A DNA stretch of 56,296 bases from Fuerstiella sp. GTDB taxonomy: Bacteria; Planctomycetota; Planctomycetia; Planctomycetales; Planctomycetaceae. The stretch is taken from assembly GCA_022843805.1 (NCBI GenBank), contig JALHMY010000060.1, positions 1 through 56,296 on the forward strand. Reading direction: 5' to 3'. The notes below the pieces were generated by a model. That model made no database searches. It saw only the letters and a program-made list of their open reading frames with translations, and had not been told where the DNA came from. This document shows, piece by piece, positions 44,110-52,353 of the stretch. How positions within the stretch are numbered: the first letter of the stretch is position 1; every line of letters begins with the position of its first letter. Made by a program: the position numbers and the translations under genes.

Positions 44110-45525
44110 TCAGGCCATTGCGGCGAATTCCCGAATGTCAGTTACGACACCTTCGATCGCAGCTGCAGCCACCATTGCAGGACTCATCAGCAGAGTACGC
44201 CCGGTTGGACTTCCCTGACGCCCCTTAAAGTTTCGATTGCTCGAGGAGGCGCAGACTTCACGGCCTTTCAGTTTGTCCGGGTTCATGGCAAGACACATGG
44301 AGCAACCCGCTTCACGCCATTCGAATCCCGCATTTTCAAAAATCGTATGCAGGCCTTCACTCATCGCCTGATCGCGAACCAGCTGAGAGCCGGGAACGAC
44401 GATCGCTCGCACATGAGGTGCCACATGGTGGCCTTCTGCAATGCGGGCTGCTTCCCGGAGATCTGAAATGCGGGAGTTCGTACACGAACCAATAAACGCC
44501 ACGTCGATCTTCGTACCTCGAATCGGCTGACCTTCCTGCAGGCCCATAAACTCCAGAGCTTCCCGAATGAGTTTCTGTTCGTCAGGAGCGATCTCAGCGA
44601 CCTTTGGCAGCGGCTGAGAAATACCAACAGACTGTGCCGGAGTAATTCCCCAGGTGACAGTTGGTTCAATCTCATCGGCTGTAAAGACGACTTCATCGTC
44701 AAAAACTGCGTCGTCGCCGGATGCGAGTGTCAGCCACCAGCTGGCTGCTCGTTCAAATTCCGCACCTTTGGGTGCAAACGGACGGCCTCGAAGGTATTCA
44801 ACCGTCTTTTCATCCGGATTGATGTATCCGCAGCGAGCCCCGCCTTCGATGCTCATATTGCAGACCGTCATCCGTTCTTCCATCGACATGGCATCAAATG
44901 TCGAACCTGCAAATTCGTAGGCATATCCCACCCCACCCTGCACACCCAGTTTCTGGATGATAAACAGAATGACATCCTTGGCATAAACCCCGGGAGCCAG
45001 CTCTCCATTGACGACCACTCGGCGGACTTTCGGTCGGTTGAGGAACATGGTCTGAGTTGCCAGAACTTCCGCCACGTTACTCGTGCCAATGCCGATGGCG
45101 ATACTTCCAAACGCGCCGTGAGTGCTGGTGTGACTGTCACCGCAGACGATGGTCATTCCCGGCTGTGTCAGACCCTGTTCAGGCCCCACAACATGCACGA
45201 TTCCCTGTCGCTTGTCTTTCAGGTCGAGCAGAGTCACGCCGAAATCGCGGCAGTTTTTCTCAATCGCGGACATCATCTGCTCAGCAAGGCTGTCCTGAAA
45301 CGGACGAGCCTGGCTGGCGGTTGGCACGATGTGATCGACTGTGGCTACGGTGCGCTGAGGAAATGCCACTTTCAGCCCACGGTCGCGCAGAATTTCAAAC
45401 GCCTGAGGACTTGTGACTTCATGGATCAGGTGCAAACCAATCAGCAACTGCGTTTGCCCGCCAGGCAGGTCGCGAACGGTATGGAGATCCCAGACTTTGT
45501 TGAACAGATTTCTTTGGTCAGGCAT
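44110..45525 (-). CDS. leuC: 3-isopropylmalate dehydratase large subunit
   Basis: About 471 residues from ATG 45525; the ATG at 45543 is also in frame, with AAGG very near it. The start region [11 protein letters not shown] matches the family. The 4Fe-4S ligands are in [15 protein letters not shown] and the later [13 protein letters not shown]. Other hallmarks are [50 protein letters not shown] and [20 protein letters not shown]. The enzyme works as a LeuC-LeuD heterodimer in the cytoplasm. No other leucine genes (leuA, leuB) are adjacent. Confidence 0.96.
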   Translation of the reverse strand: MPDQRNLFNKVWDLHTVRDLPGGQTQLLIGLHLIHEVTSPQAFEILRDRGLKVAFPQRTVATVDHIVPTASQARPFQDSLAEQMMSAIEKNCRDFGVTLLDLKDKRQGIVHVVGPEQGLTQPGMTIVCGDSHTSTHGAFGSIAIGIGTSNVAEVLATQTMFLNRPKVRRVVVNGELAPGVYAKDVILFIIQKLGVQGGVGYAYEFAGSTFDAMSMEERMTVCNMSIEGGARCGYINPDEKTVEYLRGRPFAPKGAEFERAASWWLTLASGDDAVFDDEVVFTADEIEPTVTWGITPAQSVGISQPLPKVAEIAPDEQKLIREALEFMGLQEGQPIRGTKIDVAFIGSCTNSRISDLREAARIAEGHHVAPHVRAIVVPGSQLVRDQAMSEGLHTIFENAGFEWREAGCSMCLAMNPDKLKGREVCASSSNRNFKGRQGSPTGRTLLMSPAMVAAAAIEGVVTDIREFAAMA

Positions 45526-45636
45526 GAGAGTATTCTTGACCATGTCCTTACTTTGGAATGATGCTGAAAACCCGGCCGGTCCGGCACGGGTTTATCGACT
45601 GACAATTCCAGAGTATAGCGATCCGAACGCCCGACG

Positions 45637-46485
45637 TCAGGGAATCTGTTCCCCAAGACCGTATTTCTCGCCAGAGTTTTCGTAGGTTTTCATAGCTTCA
45701 GGAAGCAGTTCCCGCAGCGTGGACGCCCGGCGAGCGTCGGACGGGTGAGTTGACATGAATTCCATGGGTGCCGCCGAGCCTTTTGCTGTGGAAAATCTCT
45801 CCCAGAAAACCGGGGCTTCCGAGGGATCATAACCCGCTTTGGCCATCAGAATGATACCAATATGGTCGGCTTCCATTTCATGTTTGCGACTGTACGGAAG
45901 AATAGCGCCGTATTCTGAAGCGGCTCCATAGGCAGTCAGAACCATTTTCTGCTTCTGCTCCTCCTGGTTCTTCATCACATAACCGACCGCACTTTTTCCA
46001 AGATTCTGCACTGTCTGATGTGACATTCGTTCGCCACCATGGCGTGCAATCGCGTGGGCAACCTCATGCGACATGACCACTGCCAGTCCCGCTTCCGACT
46101 CACAGACCGGCAGCATGCCCGTATATACGGCAACTTTTCCTCCGGGCAGGCAAAATGCGTTTTGCGTCTCCGATTCAATAACGTTGAATTCCCACTTGAA
46201 ATCCGGTCGATCGGCGACGGCCGCGATGCGGTTTCCCACACGCTTCACCATTTCCACGTAACGCTCATTCTTCGTCAGCGGCTCTTTCTCAATGACTTCC
46301 TTATATGCTGCAAGCCCGAGCGTGCTCTCCTTTTCCTCGGTCGTCATCAGGAGCTGAGGTCGCTGAGTAACGGGCGCCGTCTGACACCCGGGCGCGATAA
46401 AGATCACTGCACAGACCAGTAAAGAAGTGACTCCGCATGCCACACTGGCCGTACGAACTGAGACTGCCATGGCTGGCTTGAACAT
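45637..46485 (-). CDS. M48 family metalloprotease, lipoprotein
   Basis: About 282 residues from ATG 46485, seven bases after GGAG; a GTG start at 46500 is less likely. The signal segment runs to VCAVIFIAPGC, a lipoprotein type, so it is anchored at a membrane. The peptidase core is AVYTGMLPVCESEAGLAVVM followed by SHEVAHAIARHGGERMSHQ, where HEVAH is the zinc motif. The third ligand Glu is in YSRKHEMEADHIGIILMAKA, and MSTHPSDARRASTLRELLPE closes. It resembles the LoiP/BepA-like periplasmic quality-control proteases without TPRs. Its promoter faces the 551-base gap on its right. Confidence 0.93.
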   Translation of the reverse strand: MFKPAMAVSVRTASVACGVTSLLVCAVIFIAPGCQTAPVTQRPQLLMTTEEKESTLGLAAYKEVIEKEPLTKNERYVEMVKRVGNRIAAVADRPDFKWEFNVIESETQNAFCLPGGKVAVYTGMLPVCESEAGLAVVMSHEVAHAIARHGGERMSHQTVQNLGKSAVGYVMKNQEEQKQKMVLTAYGAASEYGAILPYSRKHEMEADHIGIILMAKAGYDPSEAPVFWERFSTAKGSAAPMEFMSTHPSDARRASTLRELLPEAMKTYENSGEKYGLGEQIP

Positions 46486-47036
46486 GCGTGCGCTCCACAC
46501 TTGCTGAAGTATTCAGTACCGACCTGCTGACTGAATGTGTCGACGGGCTGAAAATGTCAGGGATCTTTGAGAAAAACAGGGCAGCGAAGGCGGCCGGCGG
46601 AAATTGTGCCTGTCCCGGGTTGTCGTGCCCTGTTTGTATTTATCGGCAGGCACAATCGCTGTAATCGTTATTTTCCTTCGCGCGATTTTCAACCGGTTGA
46701 AATGGCCTCATTTGGGCAGCTCGGCCTGAATTCGGCCTGAAATTCGGGCTGAAAATGGGACATCATGAGGCAGGGTCAGGAGGGGACGTTCAGGGGCGAG
46801 GCGGTCTGCGGGGGAGTTGCGGATTAGCTTCGAATCGGTAAGGAAGGCAAACCCTCTCAGAAGTTGGATTTTGGCAGAATGCGACTTGCGTGGACATGTT
46901 TTTTCGCCCTGCTTTGATAATCTCTTAATCCGCAGGGGGCCCGACGGGATACTGAAAACGTTCCCCAAGTCTTCTCTCTGTTGTGAGAGCCTGCACCAGT
47001 ATTCAACAGTAAACACAAAAGTGAGGAGTCAGAATC
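46486..47036. promoter_or_regulatory. 551-base divergent region with palindromes and short repeats
   Basis: Between two divergent lipoprotein genes. It contains a 10-bp inverted repeat ATTGTGCCTG/CAGGCACAAT (46603-46656, 34-base loop), a perfect 16-bp palindrome TTTCAACCGGTTGAAA (46687-46702), and three related short tandem elements (TCGGCCTGAAT, TCGGCCTGAAAT, TCGGGCTGAAAAT) at about 46723-46757. A possible -10 element TTTGATAATC lies near 46913. No gene is seen. Confidence 0.6.
46687..46702. promoter_or_regulatory. Perfect 16-bp palindrome, candidate operator
   Basis: TTTCAACCGGTTGAAA reads the same on both strands. It sits 202 bases before the M48 start and 335 before the small lipoprotein. 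A dimeric regulator could bind here; none is identified. Confidence 0.45.
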
Positions 47037-47276
47037 GTGAAGAAGTCTTTCCTGGCATTGGCAACATGCCTGTCACTGGTAATCACAATCGGCTGTGGCG
47101 GCGAAGCCACTCCGGAAGCAGCACCTCCAGGTCCTGCAGCTGCTGCTCCTCCAGGCGCAATGCCAGGCGGAATGACCCCAGACTCACCTGCACCAGCCGA
47201 TGCAGCAGCACCAGCCGCCGCAGCACCAGCCGATGCAGCTGCTCCAGCTGACGCTGCAGCTCCTGCGAACCCATAA
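47037..47276 (+). CDS. Small Ala/Pro-rich lipoprotein
   Basis: This 79-residue protein starts with GTG nine bases after GGAG. Its signal MKKSFLALATCLSLVITIGC is a textbook lipoprotein signal, with the lipobox Cys at residue 20. The mature 59 residues are Ala, Pro, Gly and Asp only in long stretches (PADAAAPAAAAPADAAAP), a repetitive, disordered spacer. It probably lies on the outer face of a membrane. A strong terminator at 47407 lies downstream. The repeats suggest rapid length change by slippage. It is too short for homology, but start, signal and terminator agree. Confidence 0.8.
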   Translation: MKKSFLALATCLSLVITIGCGGEATPEAAPPGPAAAAPPGAMPGGMTPDSPAPADAAAPAAAAPADAAAPADAAAPANP

Positions 47277-47406
47277 TTATCTTGTTTAGCAGTCGCAGCA
47301 GCGGCATCGGTTCGCTCGGTCCCTAACCGCAGCATCACTTGCCAGGGCAGCAGATTGCTAAAGATGAAGAATGCCGCGGCCTGATTGCTTCAGGCCTCAA
47401 ACAATC

Positions 47407-47448
47407 CAGCCCGGTCAGGATTCTCCTGAACCGGGCTGTGTTATTTTC
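47407..47448 (+). terminator. Rho-independent terminator after small lipoprotein
   Basis: CAGCCCGGTCAGG and CCTGAACCGGGCTG form a long stem (one bulge) at 47407-47437 and GTTATTTTC follows. It lies between this gene and the convergent barrel gene, so it may work for both. Confidence 0.87.
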
Positions 47449-47530
47449 TGACGTCTCTGAATTCGTTCGGCTGTTTCGTCCCCGTCGTGTTTCAGTTTCG
47501 CTGACAGGTGAGCCGCATGCAGGTCCGATC

Positions 47531-48805
47531 TTAATATCGGAAGACGGCTCCAACGCTCAGGCCTTCCACCATGAAGTTCTTCAGCTTTGAATCGAGCCCG
47601 ATGTCGGGCACGAAGTCTCCTCCGGCACCCGGAGTGCTGTTGTAGCGAATATTGGTGTGTGGACGAGAGACACGGGGCATCCACATGAAGTCATAGCCAC
47701 CATAGAGCGACAGGTGAGTATTCAGGTGAATTTCGCCTGCGAGGTTCAGCTGTGTAATCGTATTGAAGTCGATGTCTTCGTTCGATTCTGAAGTGAAGGT
47801 GCCTGTGCCCAGAGGGTCTGCGGACACCGTATTGCTGTAGTCATTCAGTCCCAGCACAATTCTCGGGGTTGCCGAAAAGGTCACCCAGCGGCTCGCCAGA
47901 GATGCTCGACCCCCAAATTGCGGACCATACATGTTGTTGACTGTCGAAGAGTTGATTCGTGTGACTCGGTCGGCCAGAGTGTTTCCGGCGTCATTGACAC
48001 CTGTAAAGCTGAAACTCTCATCCAGATTCACATAGCGAAAACCACCCAGCCACTGCCACTGAAAACCTTCTCCGGGCAGATACGGATCTGTCAGGAATGA
48101 AGCTTCGGTTCCCCACAGCTGCGAAGCCATTTCAGTGCCGACTCGGTCATCAAAGACAATGGCATTCAGGTTCGCCGTGTCATTGACTCCACCGTTTGTT
48201 GTCAGCGGCAATACGACGTTTGGAGAAACCGGATTGCCAATTCCAAGGTTTGGTGCGGCCCGGAAGTTGCGAAGATTGCCTGTTGTAAAGGTTTCGTTTC
48301 GCTGTTCAGTTCCGAAGAAATTCAGTTCCAGCTGACCACCGTTCAGAGCCAGGCCCCAGGTGCCACGAACTCCGGAAACGTCATCCAGGTCGAGCACTTC
48401 GTTTGTCTGCAGTCGCGAAGTTCCGACAGAAACTCCGCCGTTGAGATTGTCGAAGGCTTCGAACTGCTGATTAACGCTGTTCAGCCCGTTCACGGGAGCA
48501 CCGATCAGCCCGTCGCCCGGTTTTTCGATGTTCCAGTGGAGATACTCCACTCGGATCCAGCTGCGGCGAGCCAGTTCACCGACAAACCATTCAATGGGCT
48601 GCTGATCGTCCCAGAGCTTTGGTGCACTTTGAACATAGTGGTCCACAATCGGCGCCTGATATTCAGATCGCGGCAGATGCATCGCATGCGATTGCGGATA
48701 CACACCTTCAGGAGGACAGTATTGCGCCTGTGCAAACAGCTGTCCCTGAACGGTAAACATCATAACCATCGCGGTTAACGCGGAGTACAGGTTCGGACGG
48801 AGCAT
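47531..48805 (-). CDS. BBP7-family outer membrane beta-barrel protein
   Basis: About 424 residues from ATG 48805 (the frame's first codon, TTG at 48838, is ignored). The signal peptide ends at about FTVQGQLFAQA. The mature protein opens with QYCPPEGVYPQSHAMHLPRS and then the BBP7 hallmark SWIRVEYLHWNIEKPGDGLI. A barrel pattern of alternating residues follows, with GTWGLALNGGQLELNFFGTE, WQWLGGFRYVNLDESF, FGGRASLASRWVTFSATP, RIVLGLNDYSN, EIHLNTHLSLYGGYDFMWMP and VEGLSVGAVFRY as the closing strand with a terminal aromatic. Such proteins form pores of planctomycete outer membranes. The convergent neighbour is the small lipoprotein; a shared terminator lies between. Confidence 0.92.
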   Translation of the reverse strand: MLRPNLYSALTAMVMMFTVQGQLFAQAQYCPPEGVYPQSHAMHLPRSEYQAPIVDHYVQSAPKLWDDQQPIEWFVGELARRSWIRVEYLHWNIEKPGDGLIGAPVNGLNSVNQQFEAFDNLNGGVSVGTSRLQTNEVLDLDDVSGVRGTWGLALNGGQLELNFFGTEQRNETFTTGNLRNFRAAPNLGIGNPVSPNVVLPLTTNGGVNDTANLNAIVFDDRVGTEMASQLWGTEASFLTDPYLPGEGFQWQWLGGFRYVNLDESFSFTGVNDAGNTLADRVTRINSSTVNNMYGPQFGGRASLASRWVTFSATPRIVLGLNDYSNTVSADPLGTGTFTSESNEDIDFNTITQLNLAGEIHLNTHLSLYGGYDFMWMPRVSRPHTNIRYNSTPGAGGDFVPDIGLDSKLKNFMVEGLSVGAVFRY

Positions 48806-49332
48806 TTCGAGCCGGACCTTTGCAAAGAAGCCTGACAACCGCCCACAGAGAATCCTTCAGCACGTTTCAGCGACACACAGGGCCGCCCGAACATGCTGAA
48901 TGCCGATCGCAAACAGCCCGGCATCCGCAGACGAAAACTAATGATGCGTGACACATCATCAGCTGTCGTCGATATCGGATCGTGACGACTTTGAACTTTG
49001 CTACAAATGTATGGCCAATGCCGATTTTGACGGTTGTCCTGGTTTCTCCGTTTTTTCCTCCGATTTACGCCCGGTTTTTCGGCAGTTTTTGCCGATCAAT
49101 ACCGATCGCTTCGGTGTTTTACAATGGTCTGATACCGGTGCCACAACCTTCCGTTTCAAACTCTATGGCGTGTCGGATAAACACCTGCTCAGCCGCGTCA
49201 CGGTCGGGGGAAAGACAACCAGTTTTGCGTATGGCCGAGCGGACCGGATTCGGCCTTATGCCACCAAATTTAATTCGTATACTACTACGTACACATGAAG
49301 ACATTAGTTGCTGAAAAACAGAGGAGTTACCT
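48806..49332. other. Intergenic region of over 500 bases, no gene seen
   Basis: Upstream of the barrel gene and of the antitoxin-like fragment. Two plus-strand frames (48948-49298 and 48982-49314) are random in composition. A weak hairpin TGATG/CATCA sits near 48940-48957. I see no RNA gene. Confidence 0.4.
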
Positions 49333-49500
49333 AAGACTGAGACTCAGCTCGAACAACGAATTCTGACACTCGAACAGCAAATGCGAGAAGTGATTCAGAC
49401 CATACAGACCAGGCCTGCAGAGGCCGCAGGAACCAAAGACTCGAGAAGGTCGCTCGGTATGTTCGATGATCATCCGCTCATGAAGCAGATTGAAACGTAG
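49333..49500 (+). pseudogene. Antitoxin-like small coding remnant, start codon lost (AAG)
   Basis: A 54-codon frame reads TETQLEQRILTLEQQMREVI onward, with coiled-coil heptads, and ends SLGMFDDHPLMKQIET. The GMFxDDP-type end resembles short planctomycete antitoxin-like proteins. A GGAG lies upstream, but the codon at the expected start is AAG (49333-49335), one base from ATG. An internal ATG at 49381 would leave only 39 residues. A toxin gene is not found downstream: repeats and a broken transposase follow. Confidence 0.45.
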
Positions 49501-49541
49501 CTGCAGATCGTTGTAGTAGGGCGAGCGGCAAAATTGTATTT

Positions 49542-49654
49542 ACCGAGAGTGCGAGGCTCCTGCCGAGCCGAAATTACCGGGAGGGCGAGGCTCCTGCCGA
49601 GCCGAAATCACCGGGAGGGCGAGGCTCCTGCCGAGCCGAAATTACCGGGAGTGC
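49542..49654. repeat. Three tandem 34-bp repeats with internal hairpin
   Basis: Units at 49542-49575, 49576-49609 and 49610-49643 share the core GCGAGGCTCCTGCCGAGCCG; a partial fourth (ACCGGGAGTGC) follows. GGCTC pairs with GAGCC across CTGCC, giving a short hairpin in each unit. The GAGGCTCCTGCCGAGCC core is of a kind that recurs in planctomycete genomes. There are no unique spacers, so this is no CRISPR array. Confidence 0.93.
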
Positions 49655-49691
49655 ATTAAAGTCTCACGAGGAAACCACGGAAGGTCGCTCC

Positions 49692-50226
49692 ATGACGCTG
49701 ACAGATATCGCAAAGCCTGGCAAATTGCTCGCTCAGTTTTTGATCCGGTTTTCAGATTGTTTTGCTCGACCTGCCGGTCGGGTACTGCTGGCGTCAAACG
49801 GCAGTACAATGGCAATCGCGGCAAGATCGAGAACTGCATCAACAATGTGGCTATGGGCTATTCTGCTCCAGGATTTAACCGCCTCCTGAATGCTCGTCTG
49901 TACCTTCCTGAAGAGTGGGCCAGTGATCCGGCTCGCCGAAAAAAACATACGTCCCGGACAATGTCGTATTTCAAACCAAGCCACAGATTGCGCTGAATCT
50001 TATCGACGGCGCGAAGGCCATCTGGATGGTAAAGCCAAAAATCCAGCAAATCCGCCCTGTAACGCATCGGGCCGTCCAAAGAAATACCCGCGACTGCAAT
50101 CGTAGCAACGATCGCCGCAATGCTCAGGCCAGCAAGTCTCACCGGACAACCCGACGAAAACATCTCGCCAAACTCGGCATCGATCCAGACAAAATCAAAT
50201 CCGTCCCCCCAAAAAACACTCAATAA
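49692..50226 (+). pseudogene. Decayed IS701-type transposase
   Basis: Pieces of one transposase lie in different frames. The N-terminus MTLTDIAKPGKLLAQFLIRF then SDCFARPAGRVLL matches IS701-like transposases. It jumps by a deletion to GVKRQYNGNRGKIENCINNV then AMGYSAPGFNRLLNARLYLP and EEWASDPARRKK. After an A7 run near 49941 the frame shifts to TYVPDNVVFQTKPQIALNLI then DGAKA, and after another deletion to IWMVKPKI. A third frame gives SGRPKKYPRLQS. The end reads HLAKLGIDPDKIKSV. The first catalytic Asp region and the DELYGR region are missing, so it cannot be active. I see no clean terminal repeats. Confidence 0.82.
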
Positions 50227-50250
50227 CTCGCCCAACATGGCGCTGTCCGG

Positions 50251-50943
50251 TTAGGCACCTGCTGAGTTATTAATTGCAGACCTGCATTGCCTTTCAGCCA
50301 CCGCCTGATGAGTTGAGCAGACTCCCAGCGTCAGGAGCAGCAGGCTAATCATTTGGACGAGATGAAACACGCCGTGGTTGTTGAAAGTCCAGATGAATGT
50401 AAGTCGAATTGACGACTGGGTATCGAGAGCCGCCGCGACAATGCCAACGAAGACACCGGCAGCCAGATACCCCGCACCTTTTTCTTTGCGAATCCAGACG
50501 CAGGACAGATAGAGGATCAGGGCAAGCAGCATTGAGATCGCTTCGTAGATCACGAACAAAAGAAACGAGTCGCTCCAGAATTGCGTTACCAGAAAAAACG
50601 TGAATGCGATCACCATACCGTATGGAAGACATCGTTTTCCAAGGTCCGGGTTCCAGTGCATGGTAACAGCTGCGATCAGGAATAGTGCCATCATCATGCC
50701 GAGTGTGAGATAGACAACTATCCAGATCGCTGAGTCGACGGACGGGTGCAACGTGATACCGTGCGATATCGCACCCAGCAAACTTGCTGCACTGAGCAGA
50801 CTGAATAGCCAGGTCCAGAGTTCCGTCCAGACAGGGCGTCGGACAAGACTCTTGTTCATGAGCCAGATCGCTCCGACCGCCTGCAGAGAGAGAATCAGGT
50901 CTGTAACCGCTGTGGTTTGTTCTGTTGGACTTTCAACAAACAC
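50251..50943 (-). CDS. Seven-TM membrane protein, DUF6962-like
   Basis: About 230 residues from GTG 50943, eight bases after AGGAG; the longer frame to GTG 50997 lacks that signal. The start VESPTEQTTAVTDLILSLQA matches the opening (TEPTTALTD-like) of this family. Six or seven hydrophobic segments follow. Polar residues inside the membrane recur: SHGITLHPSVDSAIW early and FNNHGVFHLVQMISLLLLTL at the end. The pattern of His residues in the second and the last segment recalls CREST/haemolysin III-type membrane hydrolases, a guess. It converges on the transposase remnant. Confidence 0.8.
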   Translation of the reverse strand: MFVESPTEQTTAVTDLILSLQAVGAIWLMNKSLVRRPVWTELWTWLFSLLSAASLLGAISHGITLHPSVDSAIWIVVYLTLGMMMALFLIAAVTMHWNPDLGKRCLPYGMVIAFTFFLVTQFWSDSFLLFVIYEAISMLLALILYLSCVWIRKEKGAGYLAAGVFVGIVAAALDTQSSIRLTFIWTFNNHGVFHLVQMISLLLLTLGVCSTHQAVAERQCRSAINNSAGA

Positions 50944-51407
50944 TGAATTAACTCCTGATTCTGTCAGTAAACTGCCTGCCGAAGCATCGAAAGGCACTCT
51001 GGCGATCGCTGCGAGCCATGATCGATGCCCCGGCTGTCTGATGCCGTCCCCAACCGGTCTGAATCCTTAACCTGTAGCGGGGCCGGTTTCGGGAATACTC
51101 GAGATCGCCGACAGGGCGAACTCCGCAGTCATTCGAGTTGTTTGGAAACTAACATGGATGCAGCCTAAAATCGTGATTTTGTTTAAAGAATGCCGGTGTT
51201 CGAATCGCACAATTTCTGAGGCGACGTTCGAAAGCATGCCAACCGATCTAAGGCTGCTGTTTCCTCAGATTTCCTGAAAATTTCAAAGACCAGCCAAAGT
51301 TGAAAAATTTCGCGCTCGATTCGTTCAGGAATGTCGCCTGAAGTGCACGTGTAGCCTCTGTGAAGCGGTTCTTTGGAATGATTTTAGTTCGGGGAGCAGC
51401 AAACCGC
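50944..51407. promoter_or_regulatory. Divergent region before ECF sigma factor, no gene seen
   Basis: About 460 bases between divergent starts (GTG 50943 and ATG 51408). It should carry the sigma gene's promoter. A 60-codon minus frame at 51248-51430 has no signature. Confidence 0.4.
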
Positions 51408-51986
51408 ATGGAATTCGTTAGCGAAAGCAACTCAGCTCCGGACCTTGAACAGTACCGCAGCTACCTGAGGTTGCTGGCCGAAATGCAGCTGAACCCGCAG
51501 TTGATGGTCAAGGTGGATGCCTCAGATATTGTGCAGCAGACAATGCTGGAGGCTCATCGAGATTTTGCTGTATTTCAGGGAAAAACGGAGACAGAGCTGA
51601 AAGCATGGCTCACGACCATTCTGGCGAACAATGTCATCAGTGTGGCGCGGCACTATGGCCGCGAAAAGCGCGATTCTCGTCGAGAAATCTCGCTGCAGGA
51701 GCGGCTCGAACAGTCGTCGGCAGTATTGCATAAGCAGTTGGTCGCAGAGCAAACGTCTCCCAGTATGCAGTTGATGAAAGAGGAGCGATCTCAGCAGGTG
51801 GCCTGTGCCTTGATGAAGTTACTTGAGGCAGAGCGAGAATCCGTCGTTCTCAAACACTTTCACAACTGGTCCGTTGCCGAGATTGCTCAGCATCTGGGCC
51901 GTACCGACGAAGGCGTGGCCGGTTTGCTGCGACGAGGTCTGAAGAAACTGCGCGAACACCTGACTGAAAAGGAAACGCCTTTCTGA
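51408..51986 (+). CDS. ECF-type sigma factor, planctomycete type
   Basis: About 192 residues from ATG 51408, eleven bases after GGGGAG; in-frame starts at 51360 and 51378 exist. Region 2 starts LEQYRSYLRLLAEMQLNPQL and then VDASDIVQQTMLEAHRDFAV (the DIVQQT form common in planctomycetes), with ELKAWLTTILANNVISVARH. Region 4 is ACALMKLLEAERESVVLKHF followed by NWSVAEIAQHLGRTDEGVAG, then LLRRGLKKLREHL. It heads a cluster with a secreted protein (52354) and a Ser/Thr kinase (54302) on the same strand, a usual arrangement for this sigma group, where the kinase may act on the sigma or its pathway. Confidence 0.93.
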   Translation: MEFVSESNSAPDLEQYRSYLRLLAEMQLNPQLMVKVDASDIVQQTMLEAHRDFAVFQGKTETELKAWLTTILANNVISVARHYGREKRDSRREISLQERLEQSSAVLHKQLVAEQTSPSMQLMKEERSQQVACALMKLLEAERESVVLKHFHNWSVAEIAQHLGRTDEGVAGLLRRGLKKLREHLTEKETPF

Positions 51987-52353
51987 TGGAGTTGGACTTG
52001 GTTCTATTGAAATCGTATCCAGCATCAGTGATGCTGATTCTCGACTCATGAGCAATTCCACTGCCTGCGACGAAGAGAATAACAGCGAGAAATGACCCGC
52101 CGTGGATCCTGAATCTCAAATGTAAGCAGGAATCATTGCCGAATTGATCGTCTGGTGCCTGTTGGTTCCAGCCAGCCCCCAGTCAACCGCAATTCAGGAT
52201 GGTGCCGAACATCTCGCTGCTGATGTGGCTCGGTCGCAGCAGGGTGAACGAGATCAGAAGAAACCCGAATTCGAAAGAAGCACGGCACGAATGCGTTCAA
52301 TTCCAGAACGGCTTAATCCTGAGAACGGCTTAGTCTTTTAATCGAGGTGCAGC
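51987..52353. other. Gap between sigma factor and secreted protein genes
   Basis: It holds a 17-base pseudo-palindrome CAGCATCAGTGATGCTG at 52020-52036. A plus-strand frame at 52144-52341 starts at TTG, is charged and lacks a family match. I do not call a gene. Confidence 0.4.

Noticed and set aside
49542..49654. CRISPR array
   Set aside because: Units abut without unique spacers, and no cas gene is in the window.
49936..49950. Programmed frameshift at A7C in the transposase remnant
   Set aside because: A_AAA_AAC is a classic slippery site, but other deletions and frame changes nearby show simple decay.
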